A stretch of 32,188 nt of DNA from NCBI GenBank assembly GCA_016938015.1, contig JAFGVL010000078.1, positions 1 through 32,188 of the forward strand, written 5' to 3'. The position numbers and the translations under genes are program-made. The notes beneath the pieces are model-generated. The model was given only the letters and a program-made list of their open reading frames with translations. It was not told the DNA's origin and did no database searches. The DNA comes from Paludibacteraceae bacterium (GTDB taxonomy: Bacteria; Bacteroidota; Bacteroidia; Bacteroidales; Paludibacteraceae). Positions 16,563-25,176 of the stretch are shown here, one piece after another (the stretch's first letter is position 1; each line of letters starts with the position of its first letter).

Positions 16563-16605
16563 ATGCCCTAACAGAATTTATATTTCAAAATTTTAGTTAC
16601 ATATA

Positions 16606-17436
16606 ATGAAACAAAAAAACATAAAACAAAGTTTTCCTATAGACTCTCCCCCTCTACCGGAGGGGGTTGAGGGAAGGCTTACTATCGTAAAAGTAGGTGG
16701 ACAAATAGTGGAAGAGCCGGAGACTCTCAAACAACTCTTAACCGACTTCGCAAAAATTCCCGGTCACAAGGTACTGGTGCATGGAGGAGGTCGTGCTGCA
16801 ACCAAAATGGCTTCTTTATTAGGTATTGAAAGCAACATAGTGGATGGACGTCGTATCACAGATGAAAAAATGCTACAAGTCGTTACCATGGTTTATGGGG
16901 GGTTGGTCAACAAACAAATAGTTGCGGGCTTACAAGCATTGGGGGTTAATGCTTTAGGGCTAACCGGAGCCGATATGAATTACATGCGCAGTGAAAAACG
17001 TCCCGTAAAAACAGTTGATTATGGATTTGTGGGTGATGTAAAAGAAGTACAAGCAGATATCTTAGCCGATTTAATTTCAAAAGGAGTAGTACCTGTTTTA
17101 GCACCGCTTACCCACGACAAAAAAGGTAATTTACTCAACACCAATGCCGATACGATTGCCGGTGAAACTGCTAAAGCGTTGGCAAAACACTTTGATGTTA
17201 CACTTTTGTTTTGCTTTGAAAAGAAAGGGGTATTGAAAGATGCAAATGATGATGACAGTGTAATCCCTGTCATTACTAAAGTCGATTTTGAAAAGTACGT
17301 AGCAGATGGAACCATTCAAGGAGGTATGATACCAAAACTGGAGAATGCCTTTGAAGCAATTGATGCCGGAGTGAAAGAAGTGGTTATTTCTAAGGCGGAT
17401 GAGATTGGAAAGGGAAGTGGAACGGTCGTGAGATAA
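16606..17436 (+). CDS. argB: N-acetyl- (or N-succinyl-) glutamate kinase with repeat-derived N-terminus
   Basis: ArgB phosphorylates N-acylglutamate, the second step of the acylated arginine route. The amino-acid-kinase core begins at about residue 25 (LTIVKVGGQIVEE), with VLVHGGGRAATKMASLLG, DGRRITDEKMLQ, GLTGADMN and NTNADTIAGETAKAL, and ends GSGTVV. Family members normally start just before TIVKVGG. Here residues 12-25 (PIDSPPLPEGVEGR) are encoded by a GC-rich palindromic element. No alternative start codon lies between the element and the core, so the ATG at 16606 seems to be forced. With a Pro90-type ArgF' next door, the physiological substrate may be N-succinylglutamate. It starts 43 nt after argF'. 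A palindrome and an ORF6N pseudogene follow. Confidence 0.94.
   Translation: MKQKNIKQSFPIDSPPLPEGVEGRLTIVKVGGQIVEEPETLKQLLTDFAKIPGHKVLVHGGGRAATKMASLLGIESNIVDGRRITDEKMLQVVTMVYGGLVNKQIVAGLQALGVNALGLTGADMNYMRSEKRPVKTVDYGFVGDVKEVQADILADLISKGVVPVLAPLTHDKKGNLLNTNADTIAGETAKALAKHFDVTLLFCFEKKGVLKDANDDDSVIPVITKVDFEKYVADGTIQGGMIPKLENAFEAIDAGVKEVVISKADEIGKGSGTVVR
16641..16680 (-). repeat. GC-rich palindromic element inside the 5' end of argB (inverted copy)
   Basis: CCCCCT (16648-16653) pairs with AGGGGG (16661-16666) within a 40-bp element. Its reverse complement, reading AAGCC...CCCCCTCC...TAGAGGGGG, aligns with the element at 16524-16557. The two copies are inverted relative to each other, about 85 bp apart. 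Confidence 0.85.
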
Positions 17437-17440
17437 AAAT

Positions 17441-17465
17441 TTGAAGTCACAAATTGCGACCTCAA
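17441..17465. repeat. Palindrome 1 (GTCACAAATTGCGAC core) after argB
   Basis: TTGAAGTCACAA, central A, TTGCGACCTCAA: 10 of 12 positions pair. It starts 5 nt after the argB stop and 14 nt before the decayed ORF6N gene. It shares 15 of 17 bases around its core with palindrome 2 read on the minus strand. One frame reads LKSQIATS, which resembles an ORF6N protein segment, so it may be a remnant. Confidence 0.7.
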
Positions 17466-17478
17466 GATTAAAAATGAA

Positions 17479-17990
17479 ATGGAATTACAACTAGTATAAA
17501 ACAAAATATACGAAATTCGTGGACAACGGGTAATGTTGGATTTTGATTTAGCAGAACTTTATGGTATAGAGACAAGAGTGCTTAAACAAGCAGTAAGACG
17601 GAACATTAATAGGTTTCCGACTTTATGTTTGAGTTGGATAGACCCGAATATAATTCTCTAAGATCACAATTTGTGACCTTAGAGAATGGAAAAGGACAGC
17701 ATTCAAAATATCTCCCATTTGCCTTTACAGAACAGGGGGTAGCGATGCTTTCCAGCGTGTTGAATAGTCCAAAAGCCATCGAAGTAAATATTGAAATTGT
17801 ACGTGCATTTGTGGTACTTCGCCAATATGCTTTAGGCTTTACAGAACTTAATGCCAAATTGGAAAATTTTATGATAGAAACCAATATGCAGTTTAATGAG
17901 ATTTACCAAGCACTTACAGAAATGGCAAGTCAACGCTTGAAAGATGAAAAACCGAGAAATCCAATTGGATATAAATTAACTGAAAAATGA
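17479..17990 (+). pseudogene. Decayed ORF6N-domain gene (nonsense and frameshift)
   Basis: ORF6N domains occur in phage and chromosomal DNA-binding, antirepressor-like proteins. Translation from 17479 gives MELQLV, then TAA (17497-17499) where the family has Gln or Lys, then [20 protein letters not shown] and onward to NRFP. A one-base loss between 17617 and 17624 moves the frame. The rest continues from 17625 as [38 protein letters not shown] and a helical tail to 17990. The combined length of about 170 residues is that of an intact ORF6N protein. The second fragment, 121 residues, is open and could be made from the ATG at 17625, but it lacks the N-terminal DNA-contact region. It lies between argB and argE, and its stop overlaps the argE start (ATGA). 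Confidence 0.88.
17653..17687. repeat. Palindrome 2 inside the ORF6N pseudogene
   Basis: This is a 35-bp inverted repeat. ATTCTCTAAGATCACAA and TTGTGACCTTAGAGAAT flank one central T, with 16 of 17 positions paired. It encodes the [12 protein letters not shown] segment. Its minus-strand core, GTCACAAATTGTGATCT, matches palindrome 1 at 15 of 17 bases. Confidence 0.9.
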
Positions 17991-19027
17991 TAACCATACA
18001 ACTTCTCAAACAACTCATCTCCATCCCCTCTTTTAGCAGGGAAGAGAAAGCTGTAGCCGATGCCTTTCAACGTGAAATGGAATTGATGGGGCATGCCGTT
18101 TATCGCAAAGACAATAACCTTTGGTTGCTTTCCGCCGGTTTTGATACGGATAAACCTACCATCCTTCTAAATTCACATATCGATACCGTTAAACCCGTAA
18201 ATGGTTGGACATTTGACCCATTTACTCCCACAGAAAAAGAAGGTAAGTTATACGGATTAGGCAGTAACGATGCCGGGGCAAGCGTAGTTAGCTTACTTGA
18301 AACTTTTTGTCGATTAACCGAAAAAGGGCAACCTTATAATTTGATTTTTACAGCCTCAGCCGAAGAAGAAATTTCCGGAACAAATGGCATTGAAAATTTA
18401 TTGAAAGAATTACCGAAAATAAATGTAGCTGTTGTAGGTGAACCTACCGGCATGCAAATGGCTGTAGCTGAAAAGGGATTGATGGTTCTTGACTGCACCT
18501 CATACGGGAAAGCGGGTCATGCCGCACGAAACGAAGGAGAAAATGCACTTTACAAAGCCATGCAGGATATAGACTGGTTTAAAAATTATCACTTTCCAAA
18601 AGAATCTAACGATCTGGGTGATGTTAAAATGAGCGTTACCATGATTAACGCAGGCACCCAACACAATGTGATTCCGGACACCTGCACTTTTGTGGTGGAT
18701 ATACGAAGCAACGAATGTTACAGCAATGAAGAATTGTTGAAAGAAATTCAAGCTCATGTACAATGCGAAGTTAAAGCGCGCTCTACCCGTTTAAACTCTT
18801 CTTCCATCGAGAAAAATCATGCTTTGGTTCAACGTGGATTGGAATTAGGACTAACAACTTTCGGATCCCCAACCCTTTCCGACCAAGCCTTAATGCCTTT
18901 CCCTAGTCTGAAAATGGGTCCGGGAGATTCGACACGCTCGCATACTGCCGACGAATTTATCTACATTAAAGAAATTGAAGAAGCCGTAAAAATTTATGTG
19001 GAGTTGTTAGATGGGTTAGTTTTATAA
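17987..19027 (+). CDS. argE: N-acylornithine deacylase, M20 peptidase family (ArgE type)
   Basis: This zinc-dependent M20 hydrolase most likely removes the acyl group late in arginine synthesis, from acetyl- or succinyl-citrulline or ornithine. Metal-site features are present in order: NSHIDTV with H64 and D66, GSNDAGAS with D95, and the EEE stretch at 126-128. The dimerisation domain carries GKAGHAAR (a conserved His) and VIPDTCTFVVDIR. The C-terminus has GPGDSTRSHTADEF. The 346 residues match Bacteroidota ArgE-like proteins. Other M20 enzymes (DapE, CPG2) are possible from sequence alone, but the arg context favours this call. The ATG overlaps the stop of the ORF6N remnant. argH, often next, is not found. 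A 308-bp gap and a Bro-N gene follow. Confidence 0.9.
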   Translation: MITIQLLKQLISIPSFSREEKAVADAFQREMELMGHAVYRKDNNLWLLSAGFDTDKPTILLNSHIDTVKPVNGWTFDPFTPTEKEGKLYGLGSNDAGASVVSLLETFCRLTEKGQPYNLIFTASAEEEISGTNGIENLLKELPKINVAVVGEPTGMQMAVAEKGLMVLDCTSYGKAGHAARNEGENALYKAMQDIDWFKNYHFPKESNDLGDVKMSVTMINAGTQHNVIPDTCTFVVDIRSNECYSNEELLKEIQAHVQCEVKARSTRLNSSSIEKNHALVQRGLELGLTTFGSPTLSDQALMPFPSLKMGPGDSTRSHTADEFIYIKEIEEAVKIYVELLDGLVL

Positions 19028-19335
19028 TACACATTAAATGATATTCCGCACCTAATGGCTGGAGTAAACGCATTAATTAATTATTTTTTTTAAATGCCTA
19101 ACACCTATACCCAAATACATATCCAAGGTGTTTTTACTGTTTAAAACATTGTTCCCCTAATCTTAAAAAAATGACAACAAGGTCTTTACAAATATATAAC
19201 AGAAATAATTCAAAATCAGAGACATAAAATGCTTGCAATAAACGGTATGCCCAACCATGTACACCTCCTTTTTGGTATACGTCCAATACAATTGTTGTCT
19301 TAAAAACGGACAACTAAATTTAAAACAAATTTGAT
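19028..19335. other. 308-bp gap between argE and the Bro-N gene
   Basis: No gene or argH remnant is recognisable. The region is AT-rich with a poly-T stretch near 19080. Close to its end lies a hairpin, GTTGTC (19294-19299) and GACAAC (19309-19314), 22 nt before the Bro-N ATG, which could be an operator or leader structure. No TAnnTTTG box and no convincing terminator for argE were seen. Confidence 0.5.
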
Positions 19336-20187
19336 ATGTCCAAAGAAACCGCAATAAAACTGTTTGAACAAAAAGAAATACGTTCTATATGGAGCGATGA
19401 AGATGAGAAATGGTACTTTTCCATTGTCGATATTATTTCCATTTTAACCGACCAGCCTACCCACCAAGGAGCAAGAAATTATTGGAAAGTGATGAAAAGC
19501 CGTTTATTGAAAGAAGGCAATGAAACGGTTACAAATTGTAACCGGTTGAAATTGCTTGCCGAAGATGGTAAAATGCGCGAAACCGATGTGGCTGATACCG
19601 AACAACTTTTTAGGCTAATCCAAAGTATCCCATCGCCCAAAGCCGAACCCTTTAAAATGTGGCTGGCACAGATTGGACGAGAACGAATTGATGAAATAGA
19701 AGACCCTGAACTAGGCATTGATCGCTTAATGGGAACCTACCTTCGTAAAGGCTACAGCAAAGAGTGGATAAACCAGCGTTTGAAAAGCATTGAAGTCCGT
19801 AAAGAATTAACTGATGAATGGGAAAACCGAGGTATGCAAAAAGGACAAGAATTTGCAATATTGACAGATGAAATTACAAAAGCTTGGAGCGGTTATACAA
19901 CCAAGCAATACAAGAGCCTGAAAGATTTGAAAAAGGAGAACCTTCGAGACCATATGACAAATCTTGAATTGGTGCTAAATATGCTCGCTGAAGCAACAAC
20001 AACCGAGATTTCTAAAGAAAAAAAGCCAAAAACATTCGAAGATAACAAACGTATTGCCCATCAAGGTGGCACAATTGCCGGAAACACGAGAAAAGAAATT
20101 GAGGAAAAAACCGGAAAAAAGGTTGTAACAGGTCAAAATGCGAAACAACTTGATAAAAATATAGACAAAGAAATAGATGATAAATGA
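19336..20187 (+). CDS. Bro-N domain protein, phage antirepressor-like
   Basis: The N-terminal Bro-N domain, found in baculovirus BRO and phage antirepressor proteins that bind DNA, covers about residues 8-115. It includes IRSIWSDEDEKWYFSIVDII, PTHQGARNYWKVMKSRL and DTEQLFRLIQSIPSPKAEPFKMWLA. A middle region (ERIDEIEDPELGIDRLMGTYLRKGY) and a lysine-rich C-terminal part with AHQGGTIAGNTRKEIEEKTG follow, as in free-standing Bacteroidota members. It is intact at 283 residues. Codons 64-70 (TVTNCNR) overlie a perfect 19-bp palindrome related to those near the ORF6N pseudogene. No phage structural, integrase or repressor genes are nearby, so it is a solitary insertion after argE. Its DNA target is unknown. 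Confidence 0.88.
   Translation: MSKETAIKLFEQKEIRSIWSDEDEKWYFSIVDIISILTDQPTHQGARNYWKVMKSRLLKEGNETVTNCNRLKLLAEDGKMRETDVADTEQLFRLIQSIPSPKAEPFKMWLAQIGRERIDEIEDPELGIDRLMGTYLRKGYSKEWINQRLKSIEVRKELTDEWENRGMQKGQEFAILTDEITKAWSGYTTKQYKSLKDLKKENLRDHMTNLELVLNMLAEATTTEISKEKKPKTFEDNKRIAHQGGTIAGNTRKEIEEKTGKKVVTGQNAKQLDKNIDKEIDDK
19526..19544. repeat. Palindrome 3 inside the Bro-N gene
   Basis: CGGTTACAA, central A, TTGTAACCG: all nine pairs match. The core GTTACAAATTG differs from palindromes 1 and 2 (GTCACAAATTG) by one base in 11. Confidence 0.88.
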
Positions 20188-20337
20188 TTGCAACGCCAAC
20201 GCTAAAACCAATTGAGACATACTAAAGAACGGAACCTTCGAGAAAAATTTGCAAGAGTAAAACTATTTTTAGACTTAGCAATAAACCTTGAACCTAAATT
20301 TTTAGGAAATACAATCACTATCCCATAAAAAGGAATA

Positions 20338-20368
20338 TTGGCATATTGTTACATTAATTTTATCTTTG
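20338..20368 (+). promoter_or_regulatory. Promoter for tyrS
   Basis: TTG at 20338-20340, a 20-nt spacer and TATCTTTG at 20361-20368. The expected start near 20374 leaves about 70 nt of leader. Confidence 0.65.
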
Positions 20369-20383
20369 CAGCCTAAAATAGCT

Positions 20384-20430
20384 AGTACTAATTGCGAACT
20401 CTGCAGTAATTTATCTGCAAAGAGCGTACT
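20384..20430 (+). promoter_or_regulatory. Structured leader of tyrS
   Basis: CTCTGCAG (20399-20406) pairs with CTGC-AA-AGAG (20415-20424, two-base bulge). AGTAC (20384-20388) and GTACT (20426-20430) close an outer helix. It lies within the predicted 5' leader, 15 nt before the start codon, with no T-run, so transcription attenuation is not supported. It is not a recognised riboswitch or T-box. Confidence 0.45.
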
Positions 20431-20445
20431 GTTAATTATAAAAAT

Positions 20446-21741
20446 ATGATAGATTTTGTTGAAGAATTAGAATGGCGCGGCATGATTCACACCGTAATGC
20501 CCGGAACCAAAGAACAGTTACAAAAAGAGCTGACTTCGGCTTATGTGGGCATTGATCCTACTGCCGATTCGCTTCATATCGGGCACTTGGTTGGTGTAAT
20601 GATGCTGAAACATTTTCAACGGGCCGGTCATCGTCCAATTGCATTAGTGGGTGGAGCTACCGGTATGATTGGCGACCCATCGGGAAAATCACAAGAAAGA
20701 AATCTGCTCAACGAAGAAACCCTGCGACAAAACCAAGAAGCGCTGAAAAAACAATTAAGCCGTTTTCTGGATTTTACCACCAATGCTCCTAACAAAGCCG
20801 AATTGGTAAACAACTACGATTGGATGAAGGAATTTTCCTTCCTCGAGTTTATTCGCGATATTGGCAAACACATCACCGTAAATTACATGATGGCCAAAGA
20901 CAGTGTAAAAAAACGCATCAGTGGCGAAACATCCGAAGGAATGTCGTTTACAGAGTTTACCTATCAACTAGTACAAGGCTACGATTTTTTATACCTCTAC
21001 GAAAAATACAATTGCAAATTGCAAATGGGTGGTAGCGACCAATGGGGCAATATTACTACCGGAACAGAATTGATCCGCCGCAAACTAGGAGGCGAAGCCT
21101 TTGCCATGACTTGCCCCTTAATAACAAAAGCCGACGGTGGAAAATTTGGTAAAACCGAAAGCGGAAATGTATGGTTGGATAAACGATACACTTCCCCTTA
21201 TAAATTTTATCAATTTTGGTTAAACGTAAGTGATACCGACGCCGAAAAGTACATCAAAATTTTTACTTTTTTAAGCCGTGAAGAAATTGAAGCCTTAATT
21301 GCAGAACAAACTGAGGCGCCACACCTTCGTCCACTGCAAAAAACATTGGCAAAAGAAGTAACTTGCATGGTTCACTCGGCTGTAGATTACGAATCGGCTG
21401 TAGAAGCTTCCAATATTTTATTTGGTAATGCCACTTCCGATGCCTTGAGAAAGCTTGATGAAGAAACCTTACTCTCAGTTTTTGAGGGAGTTCCTCAATT
21501 TGAGATTGATAAAACCCAGTTTGAATCAGGCATCAAAGCCATCGACCTATTAACAGAACATGCTGCAGTTTTCCCATCCAAAGGAGAAATGCGTAAAATG
21601 TTACAAGCAAACGGATTTTCTTTAAATAAAGAAAAATTTGCCGATTTTGAAGCCATTATAGGCAACGAAGAATTAATTAACGGTAAATACTTACTGGCAC
21701 AAAAAGGTAAAAAAAATTATTATTTACTGATAATAAAATAA
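20446..21741 (+). CDS. tyrS: Tyrosyl-tRNA synthetase
   Basis: This class I synthetase charges tRNA-Tyr. The 431 residues show the HIGH motif (44-47 in [10 protein letters not shown]), the tyrosine-site segment [19 protein letters not shown] (196-202) and the KMSKS-loop equivalent KFGKT (233-237). The C-terminal S4-like RNA-binding region begins near residue 365 ([19 protein letters not shown]). It is the TyrRS form with KFGKT, of normal length. It is a single-gene unit with its own promoter and a leader that can fold into a two-part hairpin just before the ATG. No good terminator was found after the stop; only a short GGCC-AAAA-GGCC palindrome lies at 21750-21761. Confidence 0.97.
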   Translation: MIDFVEELEWRGMIHTVMPGTKEQLQKELTSAYVGIDPTADSLHIGHLVGVMMLKHFQRAGHRPIALVGGATGMIGDPSGKSQERNLLNEETLRQNQEALKKQLSRFLDFTTNAPNKAELVNNYDWMKEFSFLEFIRDIGKHITVNYMMAKDSVKKRISGETSEGMSFTEFTYQLVQGYDFLYLYEKYNCKLQMGGSDQWGNITTGTELIRRKLGGEAFAMTCPLITKADGGKFGKTESGNVWLDKRYTSPYKFYQFWLNVSDTDAEKYIKIFTFLSREEIEALIAEQTEAPHLRPLQKTLAKEVTCMVHSAVDYESAVEASNILFGNATSDALRKLDEETLLSVFEGVPQFEIDKTQFESGIKAIDLLTEHAAVFPSKGEMRKMLQANGFSLNKEKFADFEAIIGNEELINGKYLLAQKGKKNYYLLIIK

Positions 21742-21869
21742 AGCATTTAGGCCAAAAGGCCAAAAAAATAGACCAGAACTCTGCATTCAGAAATAGAATA
21801 CAACATTAGGATCTATGTAGTTAAGACTGGGCTTTGCTTGCAATCAATTTTCTTTTTTTATTGCATAGC

Positions 21870-21900
21870 TTTGTGGATTTCAAAAAATCTCCTATCTTTG
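21870..21900 (+). promoter_or_regulatory. Promoter for tRNA-Gln
   Basis: TTTG at 21870-21873, a 19-nt spacer and TATCTTTG at 21893-21900, the same boxes and spacing as before tRNA-Glu. Confidence 0.8.
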
Positions 21901-21931
21901 CAGCGCTTTTCGAGTAAAAGCAATAACGGAT

Positions 21932-22002
21932 TGTCTCATGGTGTAATGGTAGCACTACAGTTTTTGGTACTGTCTGTCTAGGTTCGAATCCTGGTGAGAC
22001 AA
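21932..22002 (+). tRNA. tRNA-Gln (anticodon TTG)
   Basis: The acceptor TGTCTCA/TGAGACA pairs fully. The D arm is GGTGTAATGGTAGCAC, the anticodon arm ACAGT TTTTGGT ACTGT with TTG, and the T arm CTAGG TTCGAAT CCTGG. CCA is not encoded. A terminator follows within 6 nt. Confidence 0.97.
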
Positions 22003-22007
22003 CTGAG

Positions 22008-22044
22008 AAAACCCTTGTAAGCTCTTACTTGCAAGGGTTTTTTG
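22008..22044 (+). terminator. Intrinsic terminator after tRNA-Gln
   Basis: AAACCCTTG (22009-22017) pairs with CAAGGGTTT (22032-22040). Four more pairs with one wobble continue inward to a 6-nt loop, and Ts follow. Confidence 0.93.
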
Positions 22045-22060
22045 TTTATTCATTTTTTAA

Positions 22061-23695
<1,635 letters not shown>

Positions 23696-23708
23696 ACTAC
23701 TAGTTAAC

Positions 23709-23745
23709 AAAAAGAGCCTTATCTAAAAAAGATAAGGCTCTTTTT
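23709..23745. terminator. Bidirectional terminator between the ABC-F gene and the metF unit
   Basis: AAAAAGAGCCTTATC (23709-23723) pairs perfectly with GATAAGGCTCTTTTT (23731-23745) across a 7-nt A-rich loop. The A- and T-runs let it work in both directions for the convergent genes. Confidence 0.95.
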
Positions 23746-23757
23746 GTTATAACTAAC

Positions 23758-23988
23758 TTATTTTATTTCTTCATAATCCACCTCTTCTGCTTCATTTTTA
23801 TCAAACAGCACCTTGCTTTTTTTGGTGGAACGGCGGCTTTGTTTTGGAGCTTCGTTGTGTTGTTGAGAACTTCTATTTCCTAACGAAAAAATGCCTCTTA
23901 ATAGGGTCATTATAAAATTAAATGCTCCTAAAAATACTACTAGAGCAATAACTATAACTATAAATAACAGAAAGAATAGAAAAGACAT
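23758..23988 (-). CDS. Small membrane protein, DUF4834-like
   Basis: This 76-residue protein has one long hydrophobic N-terminal segment (about 3-31, FLFFLLFIVIVIALVVFLGAF), then a basic serine- and glutamine-rich stretch (RSSQQHNEAPKQSRRSTKKSK) and an acidic tail (EAEEVDYEEI). The layout fits the small DUF4834 proteins of Bacteroidota. That family name is from memory of the layout and is moderately sure. It starts 15 nt after metF on the same strand and should be co-transcribed with it. No function is known or inferred. Confidence 0.65.
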   Translation of the reverse strand: MSFLFFLLFIVIVIALVVFLGAFNFIMTLLRGIFSLGNRSSQQHNEAPKQSRRSTKKSKVLFDKNEAEEVDYEEIK

Positions 23989-24003
23989 ACTACTAAAATT
24001 ATA

Positions 24004-24960
24004 TTAATAAACCGCTTTGGCTACTTTAGCCACACTATCGGTAGCCATAAAGGTGTAAAAATGTAAGCTGGGAGCTCCTTGAGCAATTAGCTCCTTACAT
24101 TGCTGTATACACCATTCTACACCTACTTGTTTGGCTTCTTCATCGCTCTTACATAAAACAAGTTCGGAGGCAAAAGGTTCAGGAATTGACGAACCAAAAA
24201 TTTGTGGCAACACCGTAAGTTGGTTCATAAACACCACCGGTTTTATTCCCGGTATAATAGGCACAGTAATACCTTCGGCACGAGAGCGGGCTACAAAATC
24301 GAAGTATTTTTTATTATCAAAAAACATTTGTGTAACCACATATTCGGCTCCCGCTTTTACTTTTTCTTTTAAGAAATAAATATCAGAGTCCATACTTGGC
24401 GCTTCAGAATGTTTTTCGGGATAACCTGCCACTCCGTATGAAAAAGGAGTAAGAGGCTTATCGGACATTTCAGTGCCATCAACAAAAAAACCTTTATTAA
24501 AGTTATTAATCTGGCCCTGCAATTCCACGGCATAATTATGCCCTTCACCTACAGGTATGTGGTTAGGTTCTAATTTACCTTTATCTCCTTGCAACACTAA
24601 CAAATCAGTTATGCCAAGCAATTGTAAATCGACCAATGCATATTCGGTATCTGCTTTGGAGAAACCGGCACAAATAATATGGGGCACAGTAGTAATGCCG
24701 TATTTATGTTGAATTGCAGCTGCGATAGAAACCGTTCCGGGTCGTTTACGTATGTTTTGTTTTATTACTTCTCCATTCTCCAAGGTACGTTGTACAAACT
24801 CGCTGTGGTGGGTAGTAATATTTATGTATTGCGGATCAAACTCCAATAAAGCATCGATGTTGGCATACACTTTTTCTATACTGTTGCCTTTCAGAGGAGG
24901 CAATAATTCGAAAGAAAAAGCTGTTTTTTTACTTTGTTGAATACGTTCTATTACACTCAT
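24004..24960 (-). CDS. metF: 5,10-methylenetetrahydrofolate reductase
   Basis: MetF is a flavoenzyme reducing methylene-THF to methyl-THF, the methyl donor for methionine synthesis. The TIM-barrel protein of 318 residues shows FSFELLPPLKG near the N-terminus (the general-acid Glu lies in this strand), NITTHH, the PHIICAGF segment, the LVLQGDKGK loop, GYPEKH (family GYPE) and TQMFFDN. All are standard for MetF. A TATTTTTG box lies 17 nt before the ATG on the minus strand, and the DUF4834-like gene follows 15 nt downstream. Confidence 0.96.
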   Translation of the reverse strand: MSVIERIQQSKKTAFSFELLPPLKGNSIEKVYANIDALLEFDPQYINITTHHSEFVQRTLENGEVIKQNIRKRPGTVSIAAAIQHKYGITTVPHIICAGFSKADTEYALVDLQLLGITDLLVLQGDKGKLEPNHIPVGEGHNYAVELQGQINNFNKGFFVDGTEMSDKPLTPFSYGVAGYPEKHSEAPSMDSDIYFLKEKVKAGAEYVVTQMFFDNKKYFDFVARSRAEGITVPIIPGIKPVVFMNQLTVLPQIFGSSIPEPFASELVLCKSDEEAKQVGVEWCIQQCKELIAQGAPSLHFYTFMATDSVAKVAKAVY

Positions 24961-24977
24961 TTGGGTATTATTTTGGG

Positions 24978-24985
24978 CAAAAATA
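24978..24985 (-). promoter_or_regulatory. Putative -7 box for metF
   Basis: The minus strand reads TATTTTTG, 17 nt before the metF ATG. No good -33 box is visible. Confidence 0.45.
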
Positions 24986-25176
24986 CAAAAAGAGAATTAG
25001 AATAACTAAAATTTTCGGAGAACAAAACAAGTTGACATCATTGCTTACAATAAAAAAGTTGCATCCCTCACTAACAAAACTTTACTACAGGCATAAAATT
25101 GTTGAAACATACTACTAGCATCTTCTCGCTCATCCTATTTATTTTTTTATATTTGTGACTTACAAAAACATAACGC

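Noticed and set aside
17617-17624. Programmed frameshift in the ORF6N gene
   Set aside because: No slippery heptamer is visible, and an in-frame stop already occurs near the start of the gene. Mutation is the simpler reading.
19163-19354. Minus-strand 63-codon frame before Bro-N as a gene
   Set aside because: Composition is dominated by Phe, Leu and Cys as in reversed AT-rich spacer DNA; no domain and no promoter box were seen.
19336-20187. Part of an integrated prophage
   Set aside because: No integrase, terminase, capsid or tail genes lie on either side; tyrS and argE flank it directly.
21750-21761. GGCC-AAAA-GGCC as terminator of tyrS
   Set aside because: The stem is 4 bp and is followed by A rather than T on the plus strand.
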